This document shows, piece after piece, positions 29,239 to 38,463 of a stretch of 64,000 nt of DNA (positions within the stretch are counted from its first letter, which is position 1; each line of letters begins with the position of its first letter). The stretch comes from CAJXVA01 sp963761755. Lineage in GTDB: Bacteria > Myxococcota_A > Polyangia > Nannocystales > Nannocystaceae. The notes under the pieces are model-generated. The model did not search any database. It saw nothing but the letters and a program-made list of their open reading frames with translations, and had not been told where the DNA came from. Both the position numbers and the translations under genes were made by a program. The stretch is from the NCBI GenBank assembly GCA_963761755.1, contig CAVXIC010000031.1:186001-250000 (forward strand). The letters run 5' to 3'.

Positions 29239-30644
29239 ACGTCATGGACTCCACGCTCCTGCTCGCGCTGTCCGAAGGGCACCACGCGGTGTCGTCCTCG
29301 GTGACGATCCTGTTCTCGGCGCTGCTCGTGGCGCTCATCGTCTGCCTCGCGCTCGAGGAGAAGATTCACGCCAAGAAGTCGCTGATCGTCGGCGTGTTCG
29401 CCGTCATCGCGCTGTTCTTGGCGATGGTCTTCGAGATCGTCCCCGGGTCGGTCCCGGTCTCCGTCGGTGGCGAGACGCTGACCCTGCCGATCTACATTCC
29501 CAGCATCGACTGGTCGGTCATCGCGATCATCCTCGGGTCGAGTCTGTTCGTCGACGTGACGTCCAAGTCGGGCCTGTTCACGTGGATCGCGATCAAGCTG
29601 ACCAAGGCCTCCGGTGGGGACCCGCGCAAGCTGCTGTGGTTCTACGGCCTGATGACGGTGGTGTTCTCGGCCGTGCTCAACAACGTGACCGCCATGATCA
29701 TCGTCGGCTCGCTGACGGGGGTCTCGCTGCGCAAGCTCGGCCGGGCCGAGATGATGCTGGGCTTCCTGCTGGTCGAGGGCCTGCTCACCAACATCGGTGG
29801 GCTGCTCACGCTCATCAGCTCGGTCCCGAACATCATCGTCGGCACGGCGGCGGGGATCAGCTTCGTGTCGTTCTTCGTGGCCGCGGCGCCCTACGTCGTC
29901 GTCGCCACGGCCGTGACGATCTGGATGGGGGCCAAGCTCTTCGCAATCCCCAGCCTCGGCTCGGAGCAGGAGCGGGAGGAGGCGCGAGAGCAGGTCGCCG
30001 GCTTCGACGAGAACGACGGCATCCAGAGCAAGGGTTTCTTCACCTTCGCCGCGGCGATGCTCGTGGCGTTCATCCTCGTGATCGCGACCACCTCGATCCT
30101 TCCCTACATTTCAGAGCTGGGGATGGGGTACGTGGCGATGACCTTCGCGGTCATCATGCTGCTTCGCTACAAGTCGCAGGTGGACCGCTACTACAAGGCG
30201 GTCGACTGGGATCTGCTGGGGTTCTTTGCCGCGCTCTTCGTGGTGATCGGCGTGATGGAGCACGCGCAGGTCTTGGCGCTGATCGGCGGGGGGCTCGAGG
30301 TGATCATCGGTTGGGGAGACGTGCTGGGCACCGGGGCGATCTTGGTCGCCTCGGCGATGGCCAGCTCGGTGACCGACAACATTCCGCTCGCCGCGATGCT
30401 GGCCAAGATCCTGGGGGCGCTGGGCACCCCCTCCGACTCGTCGCTGTGGTGGTCGGTGGTCTTCGGCGCCAACCTCGGCGGCAACCTGACCCCCATCGGA
30501 TCCGCCTCCACGCTGGTCGCGGTCACGATCATGCACAAGAACGACCTGAAGGTGTCCTTCGGAGGTTTCGTCGCCAAGGCCGTCCCCTACGCGACGGTGC
30601 AGCTGGTCCTCGCGGTGGCCTACGTGCTGCTGTTCCTGGGCTGA
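29235..30644 (+). CDS. ArsB/NhaD/SLC13-family ion transporter permease
   Basis: A 469-residue (GTG 29235) or 466-residue (ATG 29244) protein with about 11-12 membrane helices. Family features are the hairpin motifs VVFSAVLNNVTAMIIVGSLT and MASSVTDNIPLAAML, and FGANLGGNLTPIGSAST near the C-terminus. The family includes arsenite, Na+/H+ and dicarboxylate transporters; the substrate cannot be read from sequence. It is translationally coupled to the upstream stress protein. Confidence 0.88.
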   Translation: MNVMDSTLLLALSEGHHAVSSSVTILFSALLVALIVCLALEEKIHAKKSLIVGVFAVIALFLAMVFEIVPGSVPVSVGGETLTLPIYIPSIDWSVIAIILGSSLFVDVTSKSGLFTWIAIKLTKASGGDPRKLLWFYGLMTVVFSAVLNNVTAMIIVGSLTGVSLRKLGRAEMMLGFLLVEGLLTNIGGLLTLISSVPNIIVGTAAGISFVSFFVAAAPYVVVATAVTIWMGAKLFAIPSLGSEQEREEAREQVAGFDENDGIQSKGFFTFAAAMLVAFILVIATTSILPYISELGMGYVAMTFAVIMLLRYKSQVDRYYKAVDWDLLGFFAALFVVIGVMEHAQVLALIGGGLEVIIGWGDVLGTGAILVASAMASSVTDNIPLAAMLAKILGALGTPSDSSLWWSVVFGANLGGNLTPIGSASTLVAVTIMHKNDLKVSFGGFVAKAVPYATVQLVLAVAYVLLFLG

Positions 30645-31083
30645 TCGCGACACCCACGTCGCTTTGCGCCGGGAATCCGCGACATGCCTGTCCTGCCCCG
30701 GGCAGGGGCGCCCCGTGCAACCGCGCGACGTGGCGTCCTCGAGCAACTTGGCATCGTCGCTGCATTGAAGTCGTATCGAACGCGAGAGTGCGTTCGCGGC
30801 GAGGCCAATCCCCACTCCGGGGGCGGTTTCGGGACGCTCGGTCGGCCCCGTGGGGGCGCGTGGGTCGACGAGGGGCTTCGCCGGTGCGGGGGCCCGGGCA
30901 AGAATCGCGGTGCGATTCCTGCCCGGGCTTTCGGGCCTGAAATCGCGCGGACCATCAGGGCGCTCCGCCCGCAGGTTTCGGTGCGCCCGGCGCATCGCGG
31001 CTCGGGGCCCGTATGTGGCCCACGCCACGCGAGCAGTCCCAAGAGGGTGGTCGCCGGGGCTCGAATGCGGCAACATAGAGGGC
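30645..31083. other. Structured 440-bp intergenic region with three hairpins
   Basis: No supported gene is present. Three stem-loops are visible. CCTGCCC (30692-30698) pairs with GGGCAGG (30700-30706), 47 bp after the transporter stop, and may terminate it. CGAACGC (30777-30783) pairs with GCGTTCG (30790-30796). The strongest is a 16-bp stem, CCCGGGCAAGAATCGC (30893-30908) with its complement at 30912-30927, one mismatch and a GGT loop. The last part must also carry the promoter of the gene at 31084. A structured leader or small RNA is possible but unproven. Confidence 0.45.
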
Positions 31084-32019
31084 GTGGTGGGTTCGCTTCA
31101 AACGCTGTGGCTGATGTTGGCGTATGCGCCGGTCGCCCCCGCGCCCCCGCCCGCGACGCCACAAGATTCGGCTCCCGTGGTCGCACCGGCACCCGCACCG
31201 GAGAGTGAGGACAAGGAGACCGTCGCACCGGCGGCTGCTCCGGCTCCGGCGGCTGCCCCGGCACCCGCACCTGCACAGGACGCCGCGCCTGCCGTCGTCG
31301 CCGACCCTGCGGACGTGCCCGAAGACTCCCCGTCGCTGGATCTTGCGACGCCCGAACCACCTGAGCCGTCGCCAGCCGAGGCCACGCCGCACACGGTCAC
31401 GCTCATCCACCGGCGCGCCGTCTCCTCGACCCGCTACGAGCCCGAGCCCACCCCCGACTCGTTCGAGGACTACTTCGTCTCCGGGTACGGCGGCATCACC
31501 ACCCGGGGCTCCGCCGTCGCGGGGAAGATGGGCGTGCTGCGAGGCTTTCACGGCGGCGTGCTGCTCGGCGAACGCCTCTCGATCGGCGTCGGGTACCACC
31601 GCCTCAAGCGGCGCTTCGGTGCGCCCATCCTCGACGCAGCCGATCGGCCGATGGGGCTCGAGATGGCCTACGGCGGCATCGAAATCGGCGCGACGGTCCT
31701 TCGGCGCGGACGCTTCGAGCTCGGCGTGCAGACGCTCTTCGGCGGCGGCGCGGCCTGCATCACCTACGACGTCAATGGACGCAGCAGGGTCGCGGAGTGC
31801 GTGGAGTCGGTCCGCATGATGGTGCTCGAGCCCAGCGCGATCTCCCACATCGTGGTGACGGACTGGATGCGTCTGGGCGTCGAAGCCGGCTACCGCGGGG
31901 TCGCGCGATCGCAGTGGAGGCCGCCGTCGGACTTCGACCTCGGGGGCGGGTACTTCGGACTCAACCTCGACTTCGGATGGTTCGCCCGTCCGGACCAGGT
32001 CAAGCGCGGTCGCCGCTAG
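31084..32019 (+). CDS. Exported Ala/Pro-rich protein, possible outer-membrane beta-barrel
   Basis: A 311-residue protein with no ATG in a usable place; GTG 31084 or 31087 (VVGSLQTLWLMLAYAPV) gives a short signal sequence. Residues ~17-90 are a low-complexity Ala/Pro/Glu linker (APAPPPATPQ). The C-terminal ~200 residues alternate polar and hydrophobic residues with many Gly and aromatic ends (YGGIEIGATVLRRGRFELGV; GGGYFGLNLDFGWF), like a small beta-barrel. No family is recognised. It stands alone. Confidence 0.6.
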   Translation: MVGSLQTLWLMLAYAPVAPAPPPATPQDSAPVVAPAPAPESEDKETVAPAAAPAPAAAPAPAPAQDAAPAVVADPADVPEDSPSLDLATPEPPEPSPAEATPHTVTLIHRRAVSSTRYEPEPTPDSFEDYFVSGYGGITTRGSAVAGKMGVLRGFHGGVLLGERLSIGVGYHRLKRRFGAPILDAADRPMGLEMAYGGIEIGATVLRRGRFELGVQTLFGGGAACITYDVNGRSRVAECVESVRMMVLEPSAISHIVVTDWMRLGVEAGYRGVARSQWRPPSDFDLGGGYFGLNLDFGWFARPDQVKRGRR

Positions 32020-32124
32020 CTTCCCCGGTTCCTGCTGGCTTCCGCTAGCGCCCGCTAGCGCCCGGCAGTTCCCGCGGATTCGACCGCCCACGGCCGCCGC
32101 TTCGGGCTGGTAGGCTCGGCCGCG

Positions 32125-33633
32125 ATGGACACGCTGCCGATCACCCAGCGCCACTCGAAAGCGCTCTCCTCGAGCGGAACTCGCCCCAGCGGAGCACCCC
32201 AGTGGGTCGATGCCATCGACAACCCGTACCTGCAGGGCCTCTTCGCGCCGGTCACGACCGAGGTCGAAGCGAGGGACCTGCCGGTACGAGGCGAGCTGCC
32301 CCGCGATCTGTGGGGGGGCTACTTTCGCAACGGTCCCAACAGCGTGTTCGCCCCGACCAATCGCTACCACTGGTTCGACGGCGACGGCATGGTGCACGGC
32401 ATCTGGTTCGAGGATGGCAAAGCTCGCTACGCCAACCGCTTCGTGCGAACCGAAGGCATGGCTCTGGAAGCCGAGGCGTCCGGGGCGATCTGGCCGGGCG
32501 TGTTGGGGCCCTTCGACTTCTCGAAGCCGCTGGGACCGATCAAGGACACCGCCAACACCGACATCCTCGAGGTCGACGGCCGGCTGCTCGCGCTGTGGTA
32601 CGAGAGCGGCAAGCCGTACGCGCTGGACCTCGAGACGCTGCAGACGCAGGGCGTGGAGGACTTCGGAGGGCGGCTGGGCTTCCCGCTCTCGGCCCACTCC
32701 AAGACCGACCCCAGCACTGGGGACTTCATCTTCTTCAGCTACGGAGACCGTCCCCCGTACATGCGCTACGGCGTCCTGAAGGCCGACGGCACCCTGCACC
32801 ACGTCGACATCGACCTGCCCGGACCTCGGCGTCCGCACGACATCGGGGTGACGCCGAACTACTCCATCCTGCACGACTTCCCGGTCTTCTACGACCCGGA
32901 GCTGTTCGCCAAGAAGGGGAAGCGCGTGCCCCTGTTCCATCCCGAAGTGCCGACCCGCTACGGCGTCATCCCGCGCCTGGGGACCAACGCCGACGTGCGC
33001 TGGTTCGAGTGCGAGCCCTGCTACATGCTGCACGTGATCAACTGCTGGGAGGAGGGGGATTGGGTGGTGATGCTCGGTTGCCGGACCGGTGACCCGTCGC
33101 TGAAGCCGGACCCCGCCGACGGTAAGATCGCCGCGATGCTCAGCGGCCTCAAGCTCCAGGCCAGCCTGTACCGCTGGGCCTTCAACCTGAAGACCGGAGC
33201 GGTTCGAGAGGGCCCCCTGGACGACTACAACGCAGAGTTCCCGATGATTCGACCCTCGGTCACCGGCCACGCGAACCGCTTCGCGTATCTGCAGCACATC
33301 CCCGTGGAGATCCCCGCGACCTTCGAGAGCCTGGTCAAGTACGACCTCGAGTCGGGGGCCTACCAGGAGTACCGCTACGGCGCCGGCATCTACGGCAGTG
33401 AGACCCCCTTCGCGCCCCGACCCGGCTCGAGGGCGGAGGACGACGGCTACCTGGTCACCTTCGTCACCGACACCGCCGACTGGACCAGCGCGTGCTGGGT
33501 GTTCGACGCTCGTGAGGTGGCCGCAGGCCCGATCGCCAAGGTCGCCCTCCCGCAGCGGGTGCCGGCCGGATTCCACGCGACCTGGGTGGATGGCGCGCGC
33601 ATCGAAGGTTCTCGCGATGGCGCTGCGCGCTGA
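32125..33633 (+). CDS. Carotenoid/stilbene cleavage oxygenase
   Basis: A 502-residue protein from ATG 32125. It shows the seven-bladed propeller signatures of the RPE65/lignostilbene oxygenase family: GGYFRNGPNS and YHWFDGDGMVHG near the N-terminus. The four iron-binding histidines fit His191 (AHSKTD), His238 (RPHDIGVT), His303 (MLHVINCW) and His484 (AGFHATW). These enzymes split a C=C bond of carotenoids, apocarotenoids or stilbenes into two carbonyls using non-heme Fe(II). It is the first of four overlapping genes, so its aldehyde product may feed the downstream aldehyde dehydrogenase. Confidence 0.93.
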   Translation: MDTLPITQRHSKALSSSGTRPSGAPQWVDAIDNPYLQGLFAPVTTEVEARDLPVRGELPRDLWGGYFRNGPNSVFAPTNRYHWFDGDGMVHGIWFEDGKARYANRFVRTEGMALEAEASGAIWPGVLGPFDFSKPLGPIKDTANTDILEVDGRLLALWYESGKPYALDLETLQTQGVEDFGGRLGFPLSAHSKTDPSTGDFIFFSYGDRPPYMRYGVLKADGTLHHVDIDLPGPRRPHDIGVTPNYSILHDFPVFYDPELFAKKGKRVPLFHPEVPTRYGVIPRLGTNADVRWFECEPCYMLHVINCWEEGDWVVMLGCRTGDPSLKPDPADGKIAAMLSGLKLQASLYRWAFNLKTGAVREGPLDDYNAEFPMIRPSVTGHANRFAYLQHIPVEIPATFESLVKYDLESGAYQEYRYGAGIYGSETPFAPRPGSRAEDDGYLVTFVTDTADWTSACWVFDAREVAAGPIAKVALPQRVPAGFHATWVDGARIEGSRDGAAR

Positions 33634-34054
33634 GCTGCTCGTGGGCAGCTGGAGCCTCGAGGCGTTCGAGGTCGAGCTCGCCGATGGTCGACGCGTGCAC
33701 CCGATGGGCCCGGACGCCTTGGGTCGGCTGATCTACGGTGCCGACGGACGGATGTCCGCGACGCTGAGCGAGGCGGCGCGTTCCGTGCTGTCGACACCGC
33801 GCCTGGAGGCCTACAACCGGGCGCCGCCGAGCGAGAAGGCCGCGGCGTTCGACAGCTTCTTGGCCTACGTCGGCCGCTACACCGTCGAGGGCGAGTCGGT
33901 CGTGCACCACGTCGAGCTCGCGTCGGTCCCGAACATCGTGGGGGCCGAGCAGCGCCGTGAAGCCGTCCTCGACGGGGACACGCTCACGCTGCGCTACGCG
34001 GTGACCAGCAGCCGCGGGACTCGGTACAACAGCCTTCGGTGGACGCGTCTATGA
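33617..34054 (+). CDS. Lipocalin-like domain protein
   Basis: A 145-residue protein from ATG 33617 (MALRAELLVGSW), starting 17 bp inside the oxygenase gene. The family signature is LVGSWSLEAFEVELADG, RLIYGADGRMSATL and YNRAPPSEKAAAFDSFLAY. Such small beta-barrels bind hydrophobic ligands, which fits a partner of a carotenoid- or stilbene-cleaving enzyme. It overlaps the next gene by ATGA. Confidence 0.8.
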   Translation: MALRAELLVGSWSLEAFEVELADGRRVHPMGPDALGRLIYGADGRMSATLSEAARSVLSTPRLEAYNRAPPSEKAAAFDSFLAYVGRYTVEGESVVHHVELASVPNIVGAEQRREAVLDGDTLTLRYAVTSSRGTRYNSLRWTRL

Positions 34055-35802
34055 GCATGCACGGGATGAACGATGGGACCGGCGATGGGACCGGCGATGG
34101 GACCGGGGATGGGACCGCAGCGTCCGTCTGGTTCTCTGCCCACCGCGAGCGTCTGGAGCGGGCGGTGCAGGCCTGTGCCACCCGCGAGGCGTGGACGCCC
34201 TTCGTCGAGTCGCCCTCGCGCGCGCATCACCCTCAGGGTGCCAAGGAGGCGGGGCAAGCTTGGTTCGAAGCAGCGCTGGGCAAGCCCTTCGCGCTGCAGA
34301 TGCCCGGCGAGGTCGGCCGGACCGGATCCGAGGTCTCGCCCTACACCCGCCAGCCCCTGGGCATCGACTACCCGCGGGTGCAGGTCGATCCGCTGCTCGA
34401 GGCTGCGCGGGCCGCCATGCCTCGCTGGCGGGATGCCCCACTCGAAGCGCGCATGGGCGTGTGCCTGGAGATCCTCGACCGCCTCGCCGCGGACGTCTTC
34501 GGCAACGCGTTCGCGACCATGCACACGGCGGGGCAGGGGTTCATGATGAGCTTCGCAGGCAGCGGTGCCAACTCGCTCGACCGCGGTCTGGAGGCGCTCG
34601 CGTTCGCCTACAAGGCGATGTCCGACGTGCCGACCGAAGCGGTGTTCGAGCGCAGCTTTGGGGGGGCCCCGGTTCGGCTGCGCAAGCGCTACCGCTTGGT
34701 GCCGCGCGGCGTCGCGGTCGTGATCTCGTGCGGCTCGTACCCGGCGTGGAACGCCTACCCCGCGCTCTTCGCCAACCTCGCGACGGCCAACCCGGTGGTG
34801 CTCAAGCCCCACCCCGAGTGCATCCTGCCGATGGCGCGCGCCGTGCAGATCGCACGGGAGACGCTGGTGCAGGCGGGGTTCGACCCCAACCTGGTCACGC
34901 TGGCGGCCGACACCCGGGCCGAGCCGGTGACCAAGCACCTGCTGCAGCATCCCCGGACCGCGATCATCGACTTCACGGGCAGCCAGGCTTTTGGCGCGTG
35001 GATCGAGGCGAACTGCCGTCACGCCGACGTCTACACCGAGACGGCGGGCTGCAACGCAGTCGTGGTGGAATCCGCCGACGATCTCGACGCGGTGCTCGAC
35101 GCGATCGCGCAGAGCCTGTGTTTGTTCTCGGCGCAGATGTGCACGGCGGCCCAGAACGTCTTCGTGCCCTCGGAGGGGGTGCGCGTGGGTTCGCAGCGGG
35201 TCACGCCCGATGTCTTCGCACAGCGCCTGGCCGCGCGGGTCGACGCGATGCTCGCGGATCCGACGCACGCGGCGGGCATCTGCGGGGCGCTTCAGACCGA
35301 CACGATCGACGACACGCTGGCCGCGCTCGCGGATCACCGGGGGCTGGTCCGGCCCTCGACTCCGTACGCGCACCCGCAGTACCCTCGAGCGCGCACGGCC
35401 ACGCCGCTCATCATCCGAACCCGCGCTCCGGATCCGATGTACCAGCGCGAACACTTTGGTCCGGTGGGCTTCGTCATCGAGACCGAGTCGGCCCAGGAGG
35501 CGCTGCAGCACGCCAGCGACGACGCAGCCAGGTTCGGCTCGATCGCGAACTACGCGTACTCCACCGATCCCGAGTTCTGCGCGGTGGTCGAAGACGCCTT
35601 CGCCCACGCGGGCGCCTCGGTGGGCATCAACCTGCTGGGGCAGCGGCCGATCAACTTCACCGCGGCCTTCAGCGACTACCACGTCACCGGGCTCAACCCC
35701 GCTGGCAACGCGTGTCTCACCGACCTCGCGTTCGTGACCCGACGATTCCGCATCGTGCAATCCAAGACGGAGATCCCATGCCCCGCATCGACGACATCCT
35801 GA
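34051..35802 (+). CDS. PaaN-like aldehyde dehydrogenase family protein
   Basis: A 583-residue protein from ATG 34051, 4 bp inside the preceding gene. It resembles the PaaN group, an aldehyde dehydrogenase variant in phenylacetate-type gene sets: VVISCGSYPAWNAYPALFANLATANPVV (core CGSYPAWNAYPALF), FTGSQAFGAWIEA, and the catalytic Cys probably in SAQMCTAAQNVFV. FGPVGFVIETES is near the C-terminus. It probably oxidises an aromatic or apocarotenoid aldehyde. An odd feature is an in-frame GTGD repeat near the N-terminus (residues 8-22). Confidence 0.82.
   Translation: MSMHGMNDGTGDGTGDGTGDGTAASVWFSAHRERLERAVQACATREAWTPFVESPSRAHHPQGAKEAGQAWFEAALGKPFALQMPGEVGRTGSEVSPYTRQPLGIDYPRVQVDPLLEAARAAMPRWRDAPLEARMGVCLEILDRLAADVFGNAFATMHTAGQGFMMSFAGSGANSLDRGLEALAFAYKAMSDVPTEAVFERSFGGAPVRLRKRYRLVPRGVAVVISCGSYPAWNAYPALFANLATANPVVLKPHPECILPMARAVQIARETLVQAGFDPNLVTLAADTRAEPVTKHLLQHPRTAIIDFTGSQAFGAWIEANCRHADVYTETAGCNAVVVESADDLDAVLDAIAQSLCLFSAQMCTAAQNVFVPSEGVRVGSQRVTPDVFAQRLAARVDAMLADPTHAAGICGALQTDTIDDTLAALADHRGLVRPSTPYAHPQYPRARTATPLIIRTRAPDPMYQREHFGPVGFVIETESAQEALQHASDDAARFGSIANYAYSTDPEFCAVVEDAFAHAGASVGINLLGQRPINFTAAFSDYHVTGLNPAGNACLTDLAFVTRRFRIVQSKTEIPCPASTTS
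34072..34116 (+). repeat. 12-bp in-frame tandem repeat in the PaaN-like gene
   Basis: GATGGGACCGGC is repeated almost four times (34072, 34084, 34096, 34108; the third copy ends GGG and the last is partial). It encodes DGTG units just after the start codon. Being a multiple of three, copy changes would lengthen the tail without breaking the frame. Confidence 0.95.
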
Positions 35803-36986
35803 TCCTCGAGGGCGCCCGCACCCCGGTGGGCACGTTCCTCGGCAGCCTCTCTCGCACCAGCCCCACCGCGTTGGGGGTCGTGGCTGCCAAGGGAGCGCTG
35901 GAGCGCGCGGGCATCGACCCGGCGCGCATCGAGGCCACCATCTTCGGCAACGTGCTGCAGTCGGCCAAGGACTCGGTCTACCTCGCGCGACACGTTGGCC
36001 TGCAGGCGGGCGTGCCGGAGGACCGGGCGGCGCTCGTCGTCAACCGGGCCTGCGCCTCGGGGCTCGAGGCAGTCGTCCAGGGCGCCAAGGCGCTCGCGCT
36101 GGGGGAGGGTGCGTTCGTGCTCGCCGGAGGTGCCGAGAACATGAGCATGACCCCGTACGCGATGCGGGGCGTTCGTGAGGGCTGGCGCATGATCAAGTCC
36201 GACGTCGACGACGTGCTGTTCAGCGCCCTCTTCGATCCGATGGCGGGCTGTTCGATCGGAGAGACCGTCGAGCACCTCGCTGCGGAGCAGGGGATCACGC
36301 GCGAGCAGGCGGATGCGCTCGCGGTCGAGGGCCAGCGCCGAGCCGCGGCCGCTCAGGCGGCGGGCGTGTACGCTGAGGAGATCGTGCCGGTCCAGGCCGG
36401 ACGTCGGCACAAGCCGGTGGTGGTCGAGCGCGACGAGGCGCCGCGGCCGGAGACCACGGCGGAGGGGCTCGCAGCGCTGCCGGGGCTCTACTCCTTCGGC
36501 GGCCCGGTGGCGACGCAGGGGGGCGTGAACACGGCCGGAAACTCCTGCGGTCTCAACGACGCCGCTGCGGCGGTGGTGATGAGCACGGCCGCCGGTGCCA
36601 AGGAGGCCGGGGTGACGCCGCTGGGACGGGTCGTGAGCTGGGCGAGCGTGGGTATCGACCCCAAGCGGATGGGCCTTGGCCCAGTGGAGGCGAGCCGCAG
36701 GGCGCTGGTGGACGCGGGGCTGTCGGTCGCCGATCTGGACGTCGTCGAGCTCAACGACTCCTTCGCCGTGCAGTCCATCGCCGTGCAGCGTGCGCTCGAG
36801 CTCGACGCCGCCACGGTCAACCCCAACGGCGGTGCGCTGGCGCTGGGGCATCCGATGGGTGCCACCGGGACCCGCCTGGTGCTCTCGGCGCTGTATCAGC
36901 TGCGCCGGACCGGAGGGCGCTACGCGTTGGCGACGGTCTGCGTCGGCGGAGGGCAGGGCACCGCGATGGTGCTCGAGCGGGCCTGA
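35778..36986 (+). CDS. Thiolase (acetyl-CoA C-acyltransferase)
   Basis: A 402-residue protein from ATG 35778, 25 bp inside the PaaN-like gene. The acyl-accepting Cys is Cys92 (NRACASGLEAVV). The C-terminal site has NPNGGALALGHPMGATGTR with its His, and the second Cys lies in VCVGGGQGTAM. Thiolases perform the last step of beta-oxidation. Here it is the last gene of the coupled operon, suggesting thiolytic release of acetyl-CoA from the product. Confidence 0.93.
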   Translation: MPRIDDILILEGARTPVGTFLGSLSRTSPTALGVVAAKGALERAGIDPARIEATIFGNVLQSAKDSVYLARHVGLQAGVPEDRAALVVNRACASGLEAVVQGAKALALGEGAFVLAGGAENMSMTPYAMRGVREGWRMIKSDVDDVLFSALFDPMAGCSIGETVEHLAAEQGITREQADALAVEGQRRAAAAQAAGVYAEEIVPVQAGRRHKPVVVERDEAPRPETTAEGLAALPGLYSFGGPVATQGGVNTAGNSCGLNDAAAAVVMSTAAGAKEAGVTPLGRVVSWASVGIDPKRMGLGPVEASRRALVDAGLSVADLDVVELNDSFAVQSIAVQRALELDAATVNPNGGALALGHPMGATGTRLVLSALYQLRRTGGRYALATVCVGGGQGTAMVLERA

Positions 36987-36987
36987 G

Positions 36988-37908
36988 TCAGGACTCCGGC
37001 AGGGGGATGCGGTCGTCCTCGTCCCCGACCACCGTCTCGAAGCGGTCTTGCGCCCAGTCGGACTTCGCTTGCTCGATGCGTTCCTTGCGGCTGGAGACGA
37101 AGTTCCACCACATGTGGCGCACGCCCAGGGGCGCGCCACCGATCAGCATGACGCGGGTGGACGCTTCGGCAGAGGCCGGGACCGACAGCGTGCGGTCGCC
37201 TGGCGCGACGATCCCCATCTGCACGCGCTCCAGCGACACGCCATCGACCCGCACCTCGCCGTTGATCGGGTACACCGCCCGCTCTTCATAGTCGGGGAGC
37301 TGGATCGAGGCGCCGGCCTGCAGGGTGATGTCCGCGTAGATCATGGGGGAGAACACGCGGGCGGGTGCTCGGTGCCCGTACGCTTCGCCGGCCAGGACGC
37401 GCACGTTGACCCCGCCCTCGGCATGCGCGGGCAGGGTCTCGGCGGGGTGGTGGACGAAGCTGGGCTCGGCCTCCTCGTCGGCCTCGGGCAGCCCGAGCCA
37501 CAGCTGGATTCCGTGCAGGTCATATCCATCGTCGGGCGTCACCGCGGGCGTGCGCTCGGAGTGCACGATGCCGCGGCCGGCGACCATCCAGTTGATGGCG
37601 CCAGGCTCGATGCGCTGATGCGAGCCGAGGCTGTCGCGGTGATCGATCGCGCCGGCGAACAGGTAGGTGACCGTTGCGAGGTTGATGTGCGGGTGCGGGC
37701 GCACGTCGATGCCCTTGCCGGTCTCGAACCGCGTCGGACCGAAGTGGTCGAAGAAGATGAAGGGGCCGACGCTGCGCTGTTGGGCCACCGGGAGGAGTCG
37801 GGCCACGCTGAAGCCGCCGAGGTCCCGCTGCCGGGCCTCGATGCGCAGCGCGAGCGCCGAGTCTGCGACCTCGTGGCACGCCGGGTCGGTCGAGGGCATC
37901 TTGCTCAT
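36988..37908 (-). CDS. Pirin family cupin protein
   Basis: A 306-residue protein from ATG 37908 (MSKMPSTDPAC); an ATG 12 codons upstream is less likely. Pirin signatures: FIFFDHFGPTRF, the metal-binding RPHPHINLATVTYLFAG with HRDSLG, WMVAGRGIVHSERTP, and a second cupin ending VRHMWWNFVSSRKER. Pirins include quercetin 2,3-dioxygenases and redox-sensing regulators. The gene converges on the thiolase gene, with stop codons only a few bases apart. Confidence 0.9.
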   Translation of the reverse strand: MSKMPSTDPACHEVADSALALRIEARQRDLGGFSVARLLPVAQQRSVGPFIFFDHFGPTRFETGKGIDVRPHPHINLATVTYLFAGAIDHRDSLGSHQRIEPGAINWMVAGRGIVHSERTPAVTPDDGYDLHGIQLWLGLPEADEEAEPSFVHHPAETLPAHAEGGVNVRVLAGEAYGHRAPARVFSPMIYADITLQAGASIQLPDYEERAVYPINGEVRVDGVSLERVQMGIVAPGDRTLSVPASAEASTRVMLIGGAPLGVRHMWWNFVSSRKERIEQAKSDWAQDRFETVVGDEDDRIPLPES

Positions 37909-37977
37909 GGCGTGTACTCTAAGGGGCGGACTCGGCGAGTCCAACGGTTTGCCCGTCGGGCGACCGTGCGCCAGGCA

Positions 37978-38376
37978 TCAGTTGTTTGGCGCGTCCTGAT
38001 GGGCCCCGATCTGCCGCCGCATCGACCGGAGCTGCTGGGCGAGCTGCTCGAGCAGCAGCTGCTCGCGGGTCGATGGGCTCCGGGCACGCATGCCGTCGAC
38101 CTCGTGCTCGCAGGTCTCGACGGCGTCCGCGAGCGTGGCGAGGGCCTCTGGGCGCTGGCTGAAGGGCTGCGGCTGCTCGGCCGGGGCGGGGTTGGTGCCG
38201 TAGGTCGTCTCGAACTGCGACTCGACGCGCTCGAGGTCCAGGGCCAAACCCTTCAGCATCGCTGCGGGGGCGGCGTCTTCCGACGACCGCCGCGCGCGCT
38301 CGAAGCTCGAGCGGAGATGCACGATGGCGGCGCGAGCCGACGGGAGGGGTGTTCCGGCGTCCTGGTCCATACTCAT
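37978..38376 (-). CDS. Hypothetical helical protein
   Basis: A 132-residue protein from ATG 38376 (MSMDQDAGTPL); ATG 38370 is also possible. It is rich in Arg, Glu, Gln and Leu with predicted amphipathic helices (REQLLLEQLAQQLRSMRRQIG). No signal peptide, cysteine motif or known family is seen. It lies 69 bp upstream of the pirin gene on the same strand and may be co-transcribed with it. Confidence 0.55.
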   Translation of the reverse strand: MSMDQDAGTPLPSARAAIVHLRSSFERARRSSEDAAPAAMLKGLALDLERVESQFETTYGTNPAPAEQPQPFSQRPEALATLADAVETCEHEVDGMRARSPSTREQLLLEQLAQQLRSMRRQIGAHQDAPNN

Positions 38377-38463
38377 CGTCCTAGACAACGCTCGCGGCCA
38401 TGCAACTCTTCTCGCGGCCGGGCGACCCCTTGCTCGGAGCCGGGACTCGCGCGACCCTCGGGC

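Noticed and set aside
30955..33576. An 873-codon minus-strand frame opposite the carotenoid oxygenase
   Set aside because: No motif or start context, while the + strand has a clear enzyme with four His ligands.
34069..34120. CRISPR-like or minisatellite array
   Set aside because: Only four contiguous 12-bp units without spacers; simple in-frame repeat. No CRISPR array was seen in the window.
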